A DNA stretch of 64,000 nt from Paraphoma chrysanthemicola (taxonomy: Eukaryota; Ascomycota; Dothideomycetes; Pleosporales; Phaeosphaeriaceae), in assembly GCA_020744225.1 (NCBI GenBank), contig JAGMWG010000001.1:2170001-2234000 (forward strand), in the 5' to 3' direction. The notes beneath the pieces were generated by a model, which made no database searches, was not told where the DNA came from, and worked only from the letters and a program-made list of their open reading frames with translations. The translations under genes and the position numbers were made by a program. The number at the start of each line of letters is the position of its first letter. Positions within the stretch are counted from its first letter, which is position 1. Below are positions 1-11,152 of the stretch, piece after piece.

Positions 1-3000
1 GATTTTCGAATCAGTCAAGTTCACTATTACCTGTCTTTACCGGGCTCCTATCAGAAATTCCGCACCCTTGGGTCGAATTAAGCACAAAGAATCTGTCGTT
101 TTTGCCCTGTACCAGCACTTCGATGTTCTGTACGTCAAAGACAAATTTCGAAACCTCCAGCCGGAAGTCTCGATGCGACTAGGAAAGATGATCACTCGAC
201 GTCGCCAAATTCTCCGCTACCGGGAGGCTCATAACAAGCATCTAGACATTGCTAGAGTGCAGCCGATACTCCCATATCACTCCGAGGGGAGAGAAACCAC
301 CAGTGCTGACAATCAGACTTGTCAAACTCCATCGAATCAGCCAGATCAAAGCAAGGTCGCTAACAGTCAGTTTACGTTGAACTCTAAAGCTACTACAGCA
401 CGACCCGGGCAAGCAACGCTTCTCTCCCCACCACTAGACTTGGATACGCTTTCAGTGCCCTCAGTGGCCGAGTCTGACTTCACAAGGGCAAGCAGCTATG
501 CTGAGAGAAATATTCACATCAGTGTTCCCGCGCGACCCAAAAATGAAATTGGTGAAGACCTTGAGTCTTTCGAATGTCCATACTGTCTGCTGACCCAGAA
601 TCTCTCGACTGATCGCCAATGGAGGAGACATGTTCTTCAGGATCTTCAACCCTACGTATGCACGTATGAAAATTGCGAACTTTATGAAAAGTTCTTCAAT
701 GATCGAGATGCATGCTTCCAGCACGAGTCTCAACACCACAGGATCAAGTGGTCATGCAACGACCACATGCATAGAGAACACGACTCAGTACAGGACTCCA
801 TCGCGCACATGAAACAAGATCACAACCGGAGTTTCACTGAAGAACAACTCAGCCTACTCACGAGCATGTTCCGTCGCCCTATAAAGAGCCTCAAGGGTAT
901 CTGCAATCTGTGCCGCCATACATCGAACAATCTGAAAAACCATGTTGCCCGACACCTTGAACAAATAGCCACCTTCACCCTTCCTCGTGTCAACAAAACA
1001 GCCGGAAGCGGCCAGGCCGAAGGAAGATCTATCTCATCAGAGAGCGCAAAGTCATCAAGGCACAATCAGGCTGCATCTGACGACATGGATGATGATTTTA
1101 TTGAGTCGACTACGTCTCGTGTCTCAAGTGTAATTCCAGGCAACTACACAACCTCGAGCAATTCCGACTTCGACGAGATCAAAATAGGCAGTGCCTTCCA
1201 CGATGAGGAGAGTATCCCGGACGCCGTAAGAGAACAGGATTGGGACAGCGTAATGAATACATTCTCTGAGGCACGGATACGATCTTTTCGGAAACTGCGA
1301 GTGTCCATTTACGACAGGGATCAAGAACGTCTTCTTAGATTGACTGCGGTGATCGACAGTCTGCAGTGTGAGACAAAAGTTCTTACGCGTCAGTCTGAAC
1401 TTCTGAAGGTTGGAGATGGCGCTCCCCCTTCCGAGGATGTCATAGTGATTGGGGAACTATCTGGATCCGAGACGGTGGATATGCTAGTTCGACGAGTTCG
1501 CAACGTTACAGACATTCCTATCTTGATCTTGCGCGAGCCTACATCAAATCTGGACTCGCTCTCCGATATCTCTAGGTGGAGATCACTCGATGAACCAAGA
1601 AAGAGTGTCATCGAAGAGGCGTTCGAAAGCCTTTGTTTGTGGGCAGCTGCGCCACCTTACTGGCAACAAAACCAAGAAACCAGTGGAACGATGCCATTGC
1701 AGTCCAGAGGATCGTTGGAAAACTTGCGTAGAACGAGGGAATGGAGCAATGTAGAAACGGCCCCTGCTAATACACTTTTGAGAGACGACCTTGGGATCCT
1801 AAAATTTCATGGCGGTAGTTCAATGTCGGACGTACGTACGCATGCCTGACTCTATGTATCAGACTTTGACTTGTGAACAGAGTACACCAGTATACACAGA
1901 GGTGTCGTCGGACGATACTGATTCAGAAGGAAGCCGTCCATACACATCCTCCAGGTTACTTACTGTTGAGATTCCTGTGGATGAAAGACAAGTGAGCGTG
2001 ATAACAGATGGAGGAGAGCAGGAGTTCTTGGAGTTGAAACAGTCTTTGGGGCAGGAGGCTCATGATCCGGGCACCGCATTCCAAAGCACGTCGGGGCCAG
2101 GACTTTCCCGATACGACTTACAAAAGAAGATTTACAGCGCCATGGTCCAAGCGCAAAGCAATAACTCCACTGCTCAAACAGAGAAATTCTTCCCCAAGGA
2201 TCAGCTGGACAATGTCCTCACTCCGATAGCTATTTTTGTAGAGCTTTCCAGATCGCTTGGGAAGACATGTTCAGAAGCACAAATTCGGGAGTATGCCAAT
2301 AATGTTCGTGCAATTACGAAAAGCTATGTCAATGGAAGGTTGAGGCGAACATCTTACCGCGCTACCTTCAAGATACTGGTGCTGCTGGACAAGTCATATC
2401 TAATCCCCCAATTCTTCGAAGAGAATGTCAGCGACATCGATTTGCCCTTGGTTACAGTGACTGATGGAGAGGGCATCATTAGCGGCATACGAAGACGCCA
2501 TTCAAATTTAGACGGGACATCGCAACCTCTGCTCGCATGCTTCGACGATGAAGAGTGGTCGCCCTCTCACAGAGACCAGTTCGACAGGTATCAGTGGTAT
2601 ATGCTGGCACCCTTCTTCTCCAAGGGTAAGCATAGCCAGATCAATCATTTTCCGCTTCACGACCAACAGATTCTACCATTTGAAAGCTGGCAGCGAGCGG
2701 AAGACGATGCTGCCACGCGTGAGGGTGGTTATGGAAGAGTCATCATGGTTCGAATACACCAAGCACATCACAAACTTGGCGAAAGGACGGGTGCAAATCG
2801 AGGTTTTGCGGTAAAGCAATTACTCGCCAGCGATCGGAGGTCCTTCAGAAAGGAACGCGAGATGCTGAAAAAGTTCAGTGGGGCCAACAGCCATCCCCAC
2901 ATCGTCTCGCTCCTTGCAACTTACAGACATCGTAGCAAGTACCACTTTATTTTCGATCGTGCAGAAAGCGACTTAGGCCATTTTTGGGAATCTAGTGAAC

Positions 3001-4078
3001 GATCTCCCAGAATAAGCCACCACGACGTGTTCTGGATTTCGCAACAGTGCTTAGGGATTGCGGCTGGCCTTTTCAAGATACACCAGCATAAAACCTTGAG
3101 AGTACGTTGCGTGAGCAAAGACTCAGACCAGAACCATACACTTGGACCGAAACAAGTCAAATTTGCCGCAGATGCAGTCACGGGAACATCAGATGCCATC
3201 CTGAACTCGATGCTTCCGCAGCGGAGTATGGATCGCTTGATTCGCATCGAACATTCTCATCCGAGGGTGGATCGTTGGACCATTACGAGATAAGATATGG
3301 TCGGCATGGTGACATCAACCCTCAAAACATCTTGTGGTTCAGCGACGATCTAGCAAACCCGATGGTATCAACGAACAATCTACGGGGCGTACTGAAGATA
3401 GCCGACTTTGGCACGGCTGAAATGAACTCAGCTTATAGCAAATCGGGACCACGCGACGCCGCAAATACCATGACATAACGTCCTCCAGAATGCGATGCAG
3501 CTGACAGGACGATTCGACAGACATTTGATATTTGGTGTCTTGGCTGCGTGTTCCTCGAGTTCGCAACGTGGATGCTCGGTGGGAACGCTTTGGTCAAGCA
3601 GTTTGCACAGAAGAGGATGTCGCGTGATCCGGCATACGGTAATGACGAGACGGACACATATTTCGAGCTCATCTGGAACAAAGAAACTCGGAAGACGGAG
3701 GCTAGGGTCAAGCCATCAGTTCTGGAGGTAAATAATTCGTTATTATGAATCTTTACCACTGCTGATCAGCACTCCAGTTCGTCGAGGACTTACATCGAAA
3801 GCGCAGATGCACCGAATTTTCTCCATCGTTTCCTCAACCTTGTGATGAATGATATGCTCGTGGTTGATCCTCAGCAGAGGTTGTCCTGCAGGGACGTTCG
3901 CAAGCGGCTGAAGCAACTGAATGCAAATTGCCATTCGGAAGCGTACTCCATCGGTCCTAGTCAGTGGCGTAACGGTACACATGTCACTCCCAACAATTTC
4001 TCGCAGCGTTCTGAAATCAAGCTGTCCAAAGAAGCACAACGACAAATCGCGAAGAATCTACCACTCAAACAAGTGTAG
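1..4078 (+). pseudogene. Zinc-finger/protein-kinase fusion, 5'-truncated by window edge, probably broken
   Basis: The reading frame is open from base 2, so the true start lies outside the window. Seen: degenerate C2H2-like fingers (about 570-1000; CPYC, CTYENC, CNLC...H motifs), a likely intron 1832-1880 (GTACGT...CAG, phase 0), a kinase N-lobe (2730-3090, HPHIVSLL), the catalytic loop HGDINPQNIL (about 3309-3338), DFG (DFGTAE, about 3408) and the APE-like RPPE (3479-3490). Fungal kinases of this accessory class carry such N-terminal zinc-finger or linker domains. Damage: TAA at 3476-3478 sits exactly where the family has the Tyr of TYRPPE, with the same frame open on both sides. The frame also changes between about 3100 and 3290 with no clean intron. 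An extra T in the run 3817-3820 shifts the family-like frame, although an alternative acceptor at 3769 would avoid it. The 3' end reads MLVVDPQQRLSC. Could instead be two adjacent genes (an ATG lies at 1842). Family sure, pseudogene status likely. Confidence 0.72.
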
Positions 4079-4134
4079 AGACTAGGAGACTATAGCATTA
4101 TGTATGCATTACGCGAACATTCCTTCCAAGTTCA

Positions 4135-6677
4135 CTAGAGCAGCAACCACAACGCTACCGAAACCATCACGACCTGCCATCGGCCAAACGACTTCAAATT
4201 CCTCGCCTCTCCAGTAAATTGTTGCGACCCGGACGGCTGTCCGCCAACCGGCCCTGTCTGCGTCCCATTCGCCACACCCTTACTCGCCGCAACCTCGTTA
4301 ATCTTCCCATCTCCACCCATAAACTGCCCGCCTCCACTCACACTTGTCTTATCCCCCGTACTTCCCTCAACACACATTCCCGTCCCTAAGCCATCACCAT
4401 CTCTAAACATGCGGTCTGCAACACCTTTCCACACCTGCGTAACATCCGTGACCATGGGTGCAGTGAAATACATGCGACAATCCGCGGCCTCGTACATGAA
4501 CTCCAGCGGCGTTTTGCTCGCATCGCCCTGTCGCAGATTATCCTTAAGATTGACACCACCCGCAATCCTGCCTCCCTGATACGCCGAGCGACGGAACAAT
4601 TGTGTCGCAAACGCCGTGCGCCCTAGATCGGTATTATTCCATTGCGCGCGTTGTTGCGGAGATCCAAGGAAAAAGACAGCCTGCATGCGGATCTGGATAT
4701 CGTCCCACGAGAACACTTGCGCACCCTTTGTTCCGCCGACACCCTGCATAGGCCCTGTTTGAGGACGACCACCAATAGCAATGGTCCGGACTGCGCCTTG
4801 GTTCTTGAGGAGTTCGGAGACAATGGCACATGTGGATGAGCACATACCGTCGTGGAGCATGACCATGTCCTGGGCTTGGAAGGGCTGCGGGGTTGCTGTT
4901 TCGTTTGCATTTTCGTTGAAACCAATGACGGAGAAGCCGGTGTATGTGGTGCTTATGCCGTCGCTGTAGTTGTACCGAAGAGTTTGGGTGAAGGAGTCGC
5001 TATTGGCTTGTTGAGGGCCGAACATTTGCTCCCAGCTGCCGAAGGCTTGGTTGTTGATGTCCAGTGTGTGCTGGTAATTGAATGTTGATGTGAAGCCGAA
5101 AATGTCGTCTTGTGTTGTGCCGCGACCAAAGGCTTCTTCAAAGGCAGTCTGGTTGGATTGAGCAAAGGTCCTGCCGGCGAGGAACTCTTGGGTGATCTTT
5201 CCGGCTTGGTTCAGAGCATCGTTGGCTCGAAACTGAGTGCCGCCGAAAGGTTCTTGCTCGGCTTGCGGGTATACTTGCTTGAACGTGTCGTACCCGAGAA
5301 TCGCGTTGCCACCACCATTGCCGCGGAGGTCAAAAATCATCTTTGTTTTGCCATCGGCCTTGGACTTTCTAATAAAGTCACGCATAGTATTCTGGAAACT
5401 TTGCACATCTGGAGAATCATACGTGGGGATGCTGAGGACAGCTACGTTCTGGTAATTGTTAGTATTACTCGACTTTACACAAGACATGAACATACCTCAT
5501 AGCCATTCCCACTAATGTAATATCCTCCAACAGCAAGGTTGGGGTTGATGATCTCTGCTTTCGGGTAGCCAATATGAGATGGCACTGGTGCGGCTGAAGG
5601 CGTAGTGTTTGTTGGATTGCCCGGAGGCGTAGCCGGCTGTTGTGGAGCCTGTACCACAGGTTGAGGTCCCGTGCAGAACCTTTGGAAGAACGCCCGGCCA
5701 CTATCGACGCCCGTGAAATTGCCAAAAACGACAGCGAGGTTAGGCATGGACAATGTGGTCCCGTTCTCAAATTGCATGGTCGTGTTAGGTCCTGTGTACA
5801 TGCCCGTACGAAATGCTCCCAAGAAAGTCAGACCGGACGCGATGAGAGCTTGCGAAGGGAACAGAGCATTCCATCTTGTATCAGCGTCATGAAAGTCGCC
5901 CTGGGTTGACGCGTTCGCAAGATAGTCCCGGGCGTTGGTCCCATCAATCATTCTAACAGCCGATGGTTTGAAGGTCGTATCATTATTGGCCTTGATAACA
6001 TCCCTGTATACATATATCTCTGGTACCGCTACGCCATCTCTTGAAATCGAAACAAGCTCTGTTCCTGGCGGTCTTTGGAATTGCATCGCTGAAGCGAGAA
6101 TATCGGGCTGCCATGCGAAATGATTGTCGTACGCTCGATCGAAGATGCCCATCATCTGCATTTGGAAGTCGTACTCATTCCTAAATCCATTTGAAGATAG
6201 CCGAGTTTTCAAATTGCCCAGATCACCCATGATATCAATAGGTTGCTCGGTGTAGCCTTGTGGTGGATTCTTTAGGTACGCGACATTCGACTGCCATTTG
6301 ACGAAAAGCATCATGTCATCTAACAATCTCATGTTACCGTCCCGGTCCAGGGGCACAGACTGTAGGCACTGCACTCCTAGCTCTGCGGGAACAATGGGCC
6401 TTGCGCCCTGCGGAAGCGAGACCAGGGCACGACTGATGATGGAACACGGCTCTTGGCCGTTTGAAGAGGAAGGTCGTGTTGGGTTCGAAGACTGTGCTGC
6501 TGTGGAAACTATTGCGTTGTCTTCAGCCGCAGCTAGCATCAGATCGACATCTGCTTGGTTCATGACTTCGTCCATGTCAAGATCCGGATAGTCGGGGACC
6601 CCATACATCCATGGAAAAGGGCCAGCAGCAACCGCAAGGCCGCAGTAGGCACTGAAGAGTAGGACGGAGGAGTGCAT
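4135..6677 (-). CDS. Secreted peptidase S41 (tail-specific/CPAF-like), probable GPI anchor
   Basis: Two exons, 6677-5496 and 5448-4135, joined in phase 0 across a 47-bp intron (5495-5449) with GTATGT donor, TACTAAC branch and CAG acceptor; 831 aa. The N-terminus has a hydrophobic signal sequence (residues about 3-18, ending around AVAAG). The C-terminal half carries the S41 core: the strand/loop DLRGNGGGNAILGY and the motif HDGMCSSTCA (residues about 593-602), where the family places its nucleophilic serine. The C-terminus is a Ser/Gly/Gln-rich stretch, then a short hydrophobic tail ending ALWLLL, as in GPI-anchored proteins. It therefore probably acts at the cell surface or in the wall, cleaving peptides of unknown identity. 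Related S41 proteins include UstP of the Aspergillus ustiloxin cluster, but many are housekeeping-type secreted proteins. It converges on the kinase pseudogene with 56 bp between. Family assignment firm, substrate unknown. Confidence 0.9.
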
Positions 6678-7672
6678 GCTTGATCAGTCGTGTATCTTAT
6701 TTCGGCTATGTCGTAATGCTGCCTGTCAATGTCGAATCTCCACAGATGTGAACTCAAAGCGCGTACGTATTAATTATTAGGGTTGGAGCGGTCCAGCGCT
6801 CAGGAGAAAGTAGTATCGCGAAGAATACAGTGGCTATGACCGAACCGAGCCCATCTTGAAGGTTGAGAAGTGTTGAAACAGAAACAAAGAGGCCAAAATA
6901 CTGGGTGCAATCGAGCACTGACCCTAGACATGGAGCAGCGATGGAGGGTATCTTAAGGAAAAGGAAAAAAATTGGCAAGCATCGTGAGAGGGGGAATGCT
7001 AAGAACGGTCACCACTTAGCCTGTCGCATAATTGCCACATCATGGAGACTGCAGGTATGAACCAAGCGCTTCACACTGGCAATGCGAAACACCTCGCGTA
7101 GCTGCAGTTGGGGTCTGTCTGTACCTTCAAGTGTACTGTCGCCATCGCGTGTCGTTCGTGATCGACAGTGGCTACATTCGGGGTTCAACATAACAAAGCC
7201 ATTCATACCAAGCTGAGCTGAAGCAAGCAGAATGATTCCAGATCCTACGTATGAAGGATAATGCTGCTACCGACAATTAGACCTACGCACAACTGTGCAT
7301 TTCGAGGGATGCCTGCGAAACCGATGCGAAACCGCTCGGTGTGCTAAACTGATCATGGACTAGTCGGATAGGACCATGCGACGGTTTCCACTGTAGCTTT
7401 AGCCGACTTAACCGTAACCGTTAGTCCAGGTTTTAGCACTAATACGATGAACAAGAAACTTGAACATTATCTTGAAATATCTACATTTCTTTTTAGCAAG
7501 ATCTCCCAAGTAGTACTCGTTGATTCAAACTTTGATTGACGATTTCAGAACGTAAAAGTAAGCGTAACCTCAGAAAGATCCGAATGTTGATATATTGCGC
7601 GGCTATTTCATTATCATTCAAAGTACGAAGCTTAAGAAAGCGCAAATAATAGAGCGTGCCCACGGGAGTCGA
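6678..7672. other. Intergenic, 995 bp; S41 promoter side
   Basis: Upstream region of the S41 peptidase gene and downstream region of the first NmrA-like gene. Only short unsupported reading frames are present. A single TTAGGGTT at 6777 is not a repeat. Confidence 0.6.
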
Positions 7673-8602
7673 CTACGCAAAGAGAGGAACGAAAGGAACA
7701 CGCCCAGACTTTATTGTCTCCGAAATGCTTGCAGCTGGCCGACCAAGTATACTTGGAATTGAGTCTGTTTTTCGGTCGTAAGCGCCAGCTTCGTGAAGCT
7801 TGGCCATCGTTGCAATATGTCGGTAGGCGTGATCGGGAATGCTGCCTTCCTTGAACGCTTCATTCTTCCAAGTTTCCAGGGACATCTCGACGTAACGTAC
7901 AGGACGATCCAGTGCCAAAGAATATTCCTCGACCAATTCGTACATGCTAGCGGTTCGCGGTCCGGTCAAATCCAATGTCTTTCCAACAAACTTGGACGGA
8001 TCAAGTAGCATTGCGGCTGCGACTTCTCCAACATCATTGGCGGCCACTGGGTTGGTGTGGCTTCGTCCGAAGGGCAAGGCGATGGTTCCGGAGTCTGCAA
8101 TTGACTTGGCAGAGATTCCCCAAAACAAAGGATTTTCCTGAAACACGGTAGGACGTAAATGTGCAACGGGAACGCCGGACCAATTGAGTACTTGTTCGCC
8201 GAGCCAATGAAGTCTGTGCTGGGGCGATTCGGTTGGATGCATAAGATCCATGCTCGAGACAGTCATCTGGGAAAGGTTGATGAGAAGCTCGAGGCCGGGA
8301 TTGGCCCTTGCGGCTGCTGCCATAACCACCGAGGCTTCCAGAAAGTCGGACGCGACGCTCGTACTAAAAAACACGAGCCGGCACCCCGCGACAGCTGGCC
8401 CAACTTGTTCTGATTTTGTAAGATCCGCCACGATGACTTCGGCCCCGAGGTCGCGAAGATATACCGCGCGCTCATCATCCCGACGGACCAACGCGCGTAC
8501 CGGTACGCCAGCCGCTCGCAGGATTTCGACGACACGCTTCCCAACACTGCCGACTCGACCTGCGGCCCCCGTGATTAGTACTGGAGCTGTATTGGTTGCC
8601 AT
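7673..8602 (-). CDS. NmrA-like NAD(P)-binding protein 1
   Basis: Single exon, 309 aa, starting at an ATG (MATNTAPVLITGAAGRVGSV). The N-terminal GAAGRVG is the Rossmann GxxGxxG nucleotide-binding loop (residues about 12-18), followed by an acidic/basic pattern (RALVRRDDERA) typical of NAD(P)-binding NmrA and atypical SDR proteins. It lacks a clear YxxxK catalytic pair, as expected for NmrA-type sensors or quinone/azoreductase-like enzymes, and the central LRPTVFQENPLFW fits the family's substrate cleft region. Known members either sense NAD(P) and repress GATA factors or reduce small electrophiles; the sequence alone does not decide. It is followed on the same strand by a second NmrA-like gene and an SDR, all separately promoted (gaps of more than 650 bp). 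A perfect palindrome containing an E-box lies 38 bp upstream of the start. Confidence 0.88.
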   Translation of the reverse strand: MATNTAPVLITGAAGRVGSVGKRVVEILRAAGVPVRALVRRDDERAVYLRDLGAEVIVADLTKSEQVGPAVAGCRLVFFSTSVASDFLEASVVMAAAARANPGLELLINLSQMTVSSMDLMHPTESPQHRLHWLGEQVLNWSGVPVAHLRPTVFQENPLFWGISAKSIADSGTIALPFGRSHTNPVAANDVGEVAAAMLLDPSKFVGKTLDLTGPRTASMYELVEEYSLALDRPVRYVEMSLETWKNEAFKEGSIPDHAYRHIATMAKLHEAGAYDRKTDSIPSILGRPAASISETIKSGRVPFVPLFA

Positions 8603-9332
8603 TGTAATTCCTTGTGAGATATCTGCCGATGGTCAGAGAGTCACGTGACAACGATTGTCGAGATCTTACCAACAGGAAATTGGAGCGGTTGCTATTCTTA
8701 AATCTACTCGAAGCAAGTTATAGAGGATTTAAAAGTGGGAACAATGCAGTATTGACTATATAAGTATCGATGGTTGATTGATTAATCACCACGCAAACAC
8801 GCGCCATACCGAGGCAGCCTTTGATAGATAATCCGTAGGTGAATAATAACTTAATCTTGTCAACCAGCGTCATCAAGCTCGCGTCGGATTAATTGAAACG
8901 CTGTAGTGTTGGACCGAATCCGAGAGCACGGACATACCGAAATCATATTCCAACCCCAATTCATGCTTTGGACATTTTTGATTTGTCTATTGACGCGCTC
9001 AAGCACTGAACCTAGCCCACTCACCAAGACAGAGGGCTTTGATTCAAAGCACCATACCCGAGAAGCCCTACCTGAGATGACGTTATCTTTCACGCCTTTG
9101 CAGTTTTCGTAGACTTCCGAGCTAATTGCTGCTTCGCATAAGAGCTACTTGCATCGTCCGAGCATTGACCATTTTGAGCTGCAATACCCTCCAACAGTCG
9201 AAGCTTTTTGCTCTGGCACCAGTACAGAAACAATGAAACAAGATCACTAGGGCATTGCTGAGGAAACCGAGAGCCACAATGTAGAATAGAAACAAAAAGG
9301 CATGAGGTTGATATTCGTGTTAACTTATAGCA
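8603..9332. other. Intergenic, 730 bp
   Basis: Promoter side of NmrA-like gene 1 (E-box palindrome at 8640; TATATAAG at about 8757 on the plus strand) and 3' side of NmrA-like gene 2. No supportable gene. Confidence 0.55.
8640..8649. promoter_or_regulatory. GTCACGTGAC palindrome (E-box) upstream of NmrA-like gene 1
   Basis: Ten-base perfect palindrome with a central CACGTG, 38 bp before the start codon at 8602. CACGTG with a TCAC flank is the classical site for bHLH factors such as Cbf1 or Pho4-type proteins. That it functions here is inference. Confidence 0.4.
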
Positions 9333-10494
9333 CTATGCTCGTGACTGAGCCTGTCGTTGCAAATCTTCAACCCCTTTCAGTATGCTCTTGCGCTTCCCAT
9401 CGTATTCAACGATTCGCATCCACTCTTCCAAAGATTTGATGCGCTGTGGATGAATGCGGTCGAGCAGCTGGAGATCCCGGGGACGAGCCATTCCCTCGCC
9501 CCAGAACTTCCACCAAGCCGTGAAGTTCTGACGGTATGTCATACTTGACTCATCTCTAGGCGCATCTGGACCAGCAGCCCAATTGGCAAGCGCACCTGGG
9601 AATGGTTCAGTGAGAGGGAAGTATTCTTCAAAGTCCAAATGTTTATGCACCCCCTTCTTCCCTGTGACCTTAGTGAAGGTTGCCACTATGTCTTGGAAAC
9701 TGATCTCGTCTGTAGTGACTCTGAGGTTCATTCCTGCTGACTCTTCAATGTTTTCAAATAGCCAAAGACTGTAGTGTCCCATGTCCCGTAGGGCTATAAG
9801 TGGAAATTTGCCAGATTCTGTTTCTCGCAGATTCATCAATCAGCGTTTGTCCAAACTTAATCATAGTGCTGCACTATTGTTGGGAACATACTTGCTGGAT
9901 TAGCCCAAAGAAATGATCCGTCAGCTTGTTCCTCAGGCAGGAACATGGCATCAAAAAGCATGTCCATATATGGGCCGGTTGAGATAATCGAGCTTCGCAT
10001 GCCTTCTTGCCCCTGAGCTAGGATATACTCTGTGACTCGGCCTTTGGCGTCGTTGTGGCCCCAGTGGTAATCTTCATTCCAATTTGCATCTTTCAAGGCG
10101 AAGTCCGCATTGGAATAGACGTAATGCTGCACTCCTTCATGTCTTGCAATTTCATAGGCGCGGCATCCGTAGAATAGCTCATTCTTTTCCCCAAGGGTGA
10201 AGCCGTCTGTGTTGACCCACGCTCCGTAGACACCACGGAATGCTCGATGAAGGTCTTCTTGACTGTCCTGTCTGCCTTCAATAAGACTTACTTTGGGAAG
10301 TTTCGCAAGCTCTGTCGCACGTGTTGACTTGGCGTCTCGAGTGAGAACCCTAGCCGAGAACCCTTTGCTCGAGGAGATGGCTTCTCTCATATCAGTCACG
10401 CATGTGAAATCGGGGAGCAGGGGTGTTTCTACGCACCTTTTACGACAGGTAAACCTTGAGCACCAGTGCCGCCGATAACTAGAATCTCTTTCAT
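9333..10494 (-). CDS. NmrA-like NAD(P)-binding protein 2
   Basis: Three exons by my reconstruction: 10494-10437, 10383-9892 and 9823-9333, 346 aa. Intron 1 (10436-10384) has a GTGCGT donor and CTGAT branch; intron 2 (9891-9824, GTATGT) could alternatively end at 9818, changing two residues. The start is chosen because it restores a full Rossmann motif, MKEILVIGGTGAQGLPVVK (GGTGAQG, residues 8-14), followed by VRVLTRD-like text. Later motifs are VYSNAD and the conserved IALRDMGHYSLWLFEN near the exon 3 start. The domain matches NmrA-like/HSCARG proteins, which bind NADP(H) through the N-terminal fold and usually have no dehydrogenase activity. Without exon 1 the protein would lack its nucleotide loop, so an annotation beginning at 10399 would be wrong. 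Confidence 0.87.
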
Positions 10495-11152
10495 GTTGGC
10501 CTTTTTTGTAGTAGCTCGCTGTTTGTCAGGGCTGAGCGCTGGAAATTTCTCGTGCCTAACTAGCAAGATGCTAATTCAGAAGAATATTCTGCTTTCATAG
10601 ATACACAATCATGTTTAAGTAGTAGTTTGTGAATATAATATCTCAGCGTAGTACAGTATTACAGCCATGACATACCTAGCGGACACGGGCGAATAAGACC
10701 GCGATCAAGGCACTAAGTCCGGGGCTAACATGATACGGCCGTACCCGTTGAGCTATGGATATTGGATACTCCAGACACCTACATTATGCCACATCCGACG
10801 CTTGCTGATGATTGAGTGGCTAGATTTGCAGAGTGGGATCGTTGTCATCCGGCAGATTGAGATCCCGAGTCTTTTCGGTGCAAGTGCAACCCCGTCGGGC
10901 CAAAGATTGCCTACATCAGAGGTGATTCAGTACGCAGGCGTTTCCAGAGATCACAGGTATGGCCTCTACCTGTTGGTACATAATAGTTTGGCCATATGAA
11001 GTGAATCACTCTTGATGCAATCTGCTCGAAATTTGGACTATTGCATACATATTAACGTTTGATGGAGTATCTATCTACATAAGACATGACCCGCTAGAAT
11101 TCTATTATGATACAAACAAAAACGGAAAAGAAGAAAACGAAGGAAATCAGGT
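10495..11152. other. Intergenic, 658 bp
   Basis: Promoter side of NmrA-like gene 2 and 3' side of the SDR gene. No gene or repeat recognised. Confidence 0.55.

Noticed and set aside
6777..6784. Telomere-like TTAGGGTT
   Set aside because: Single copy with no tandem repeats; a similar chance match lies in the AAA gene coding sequence near 56910.
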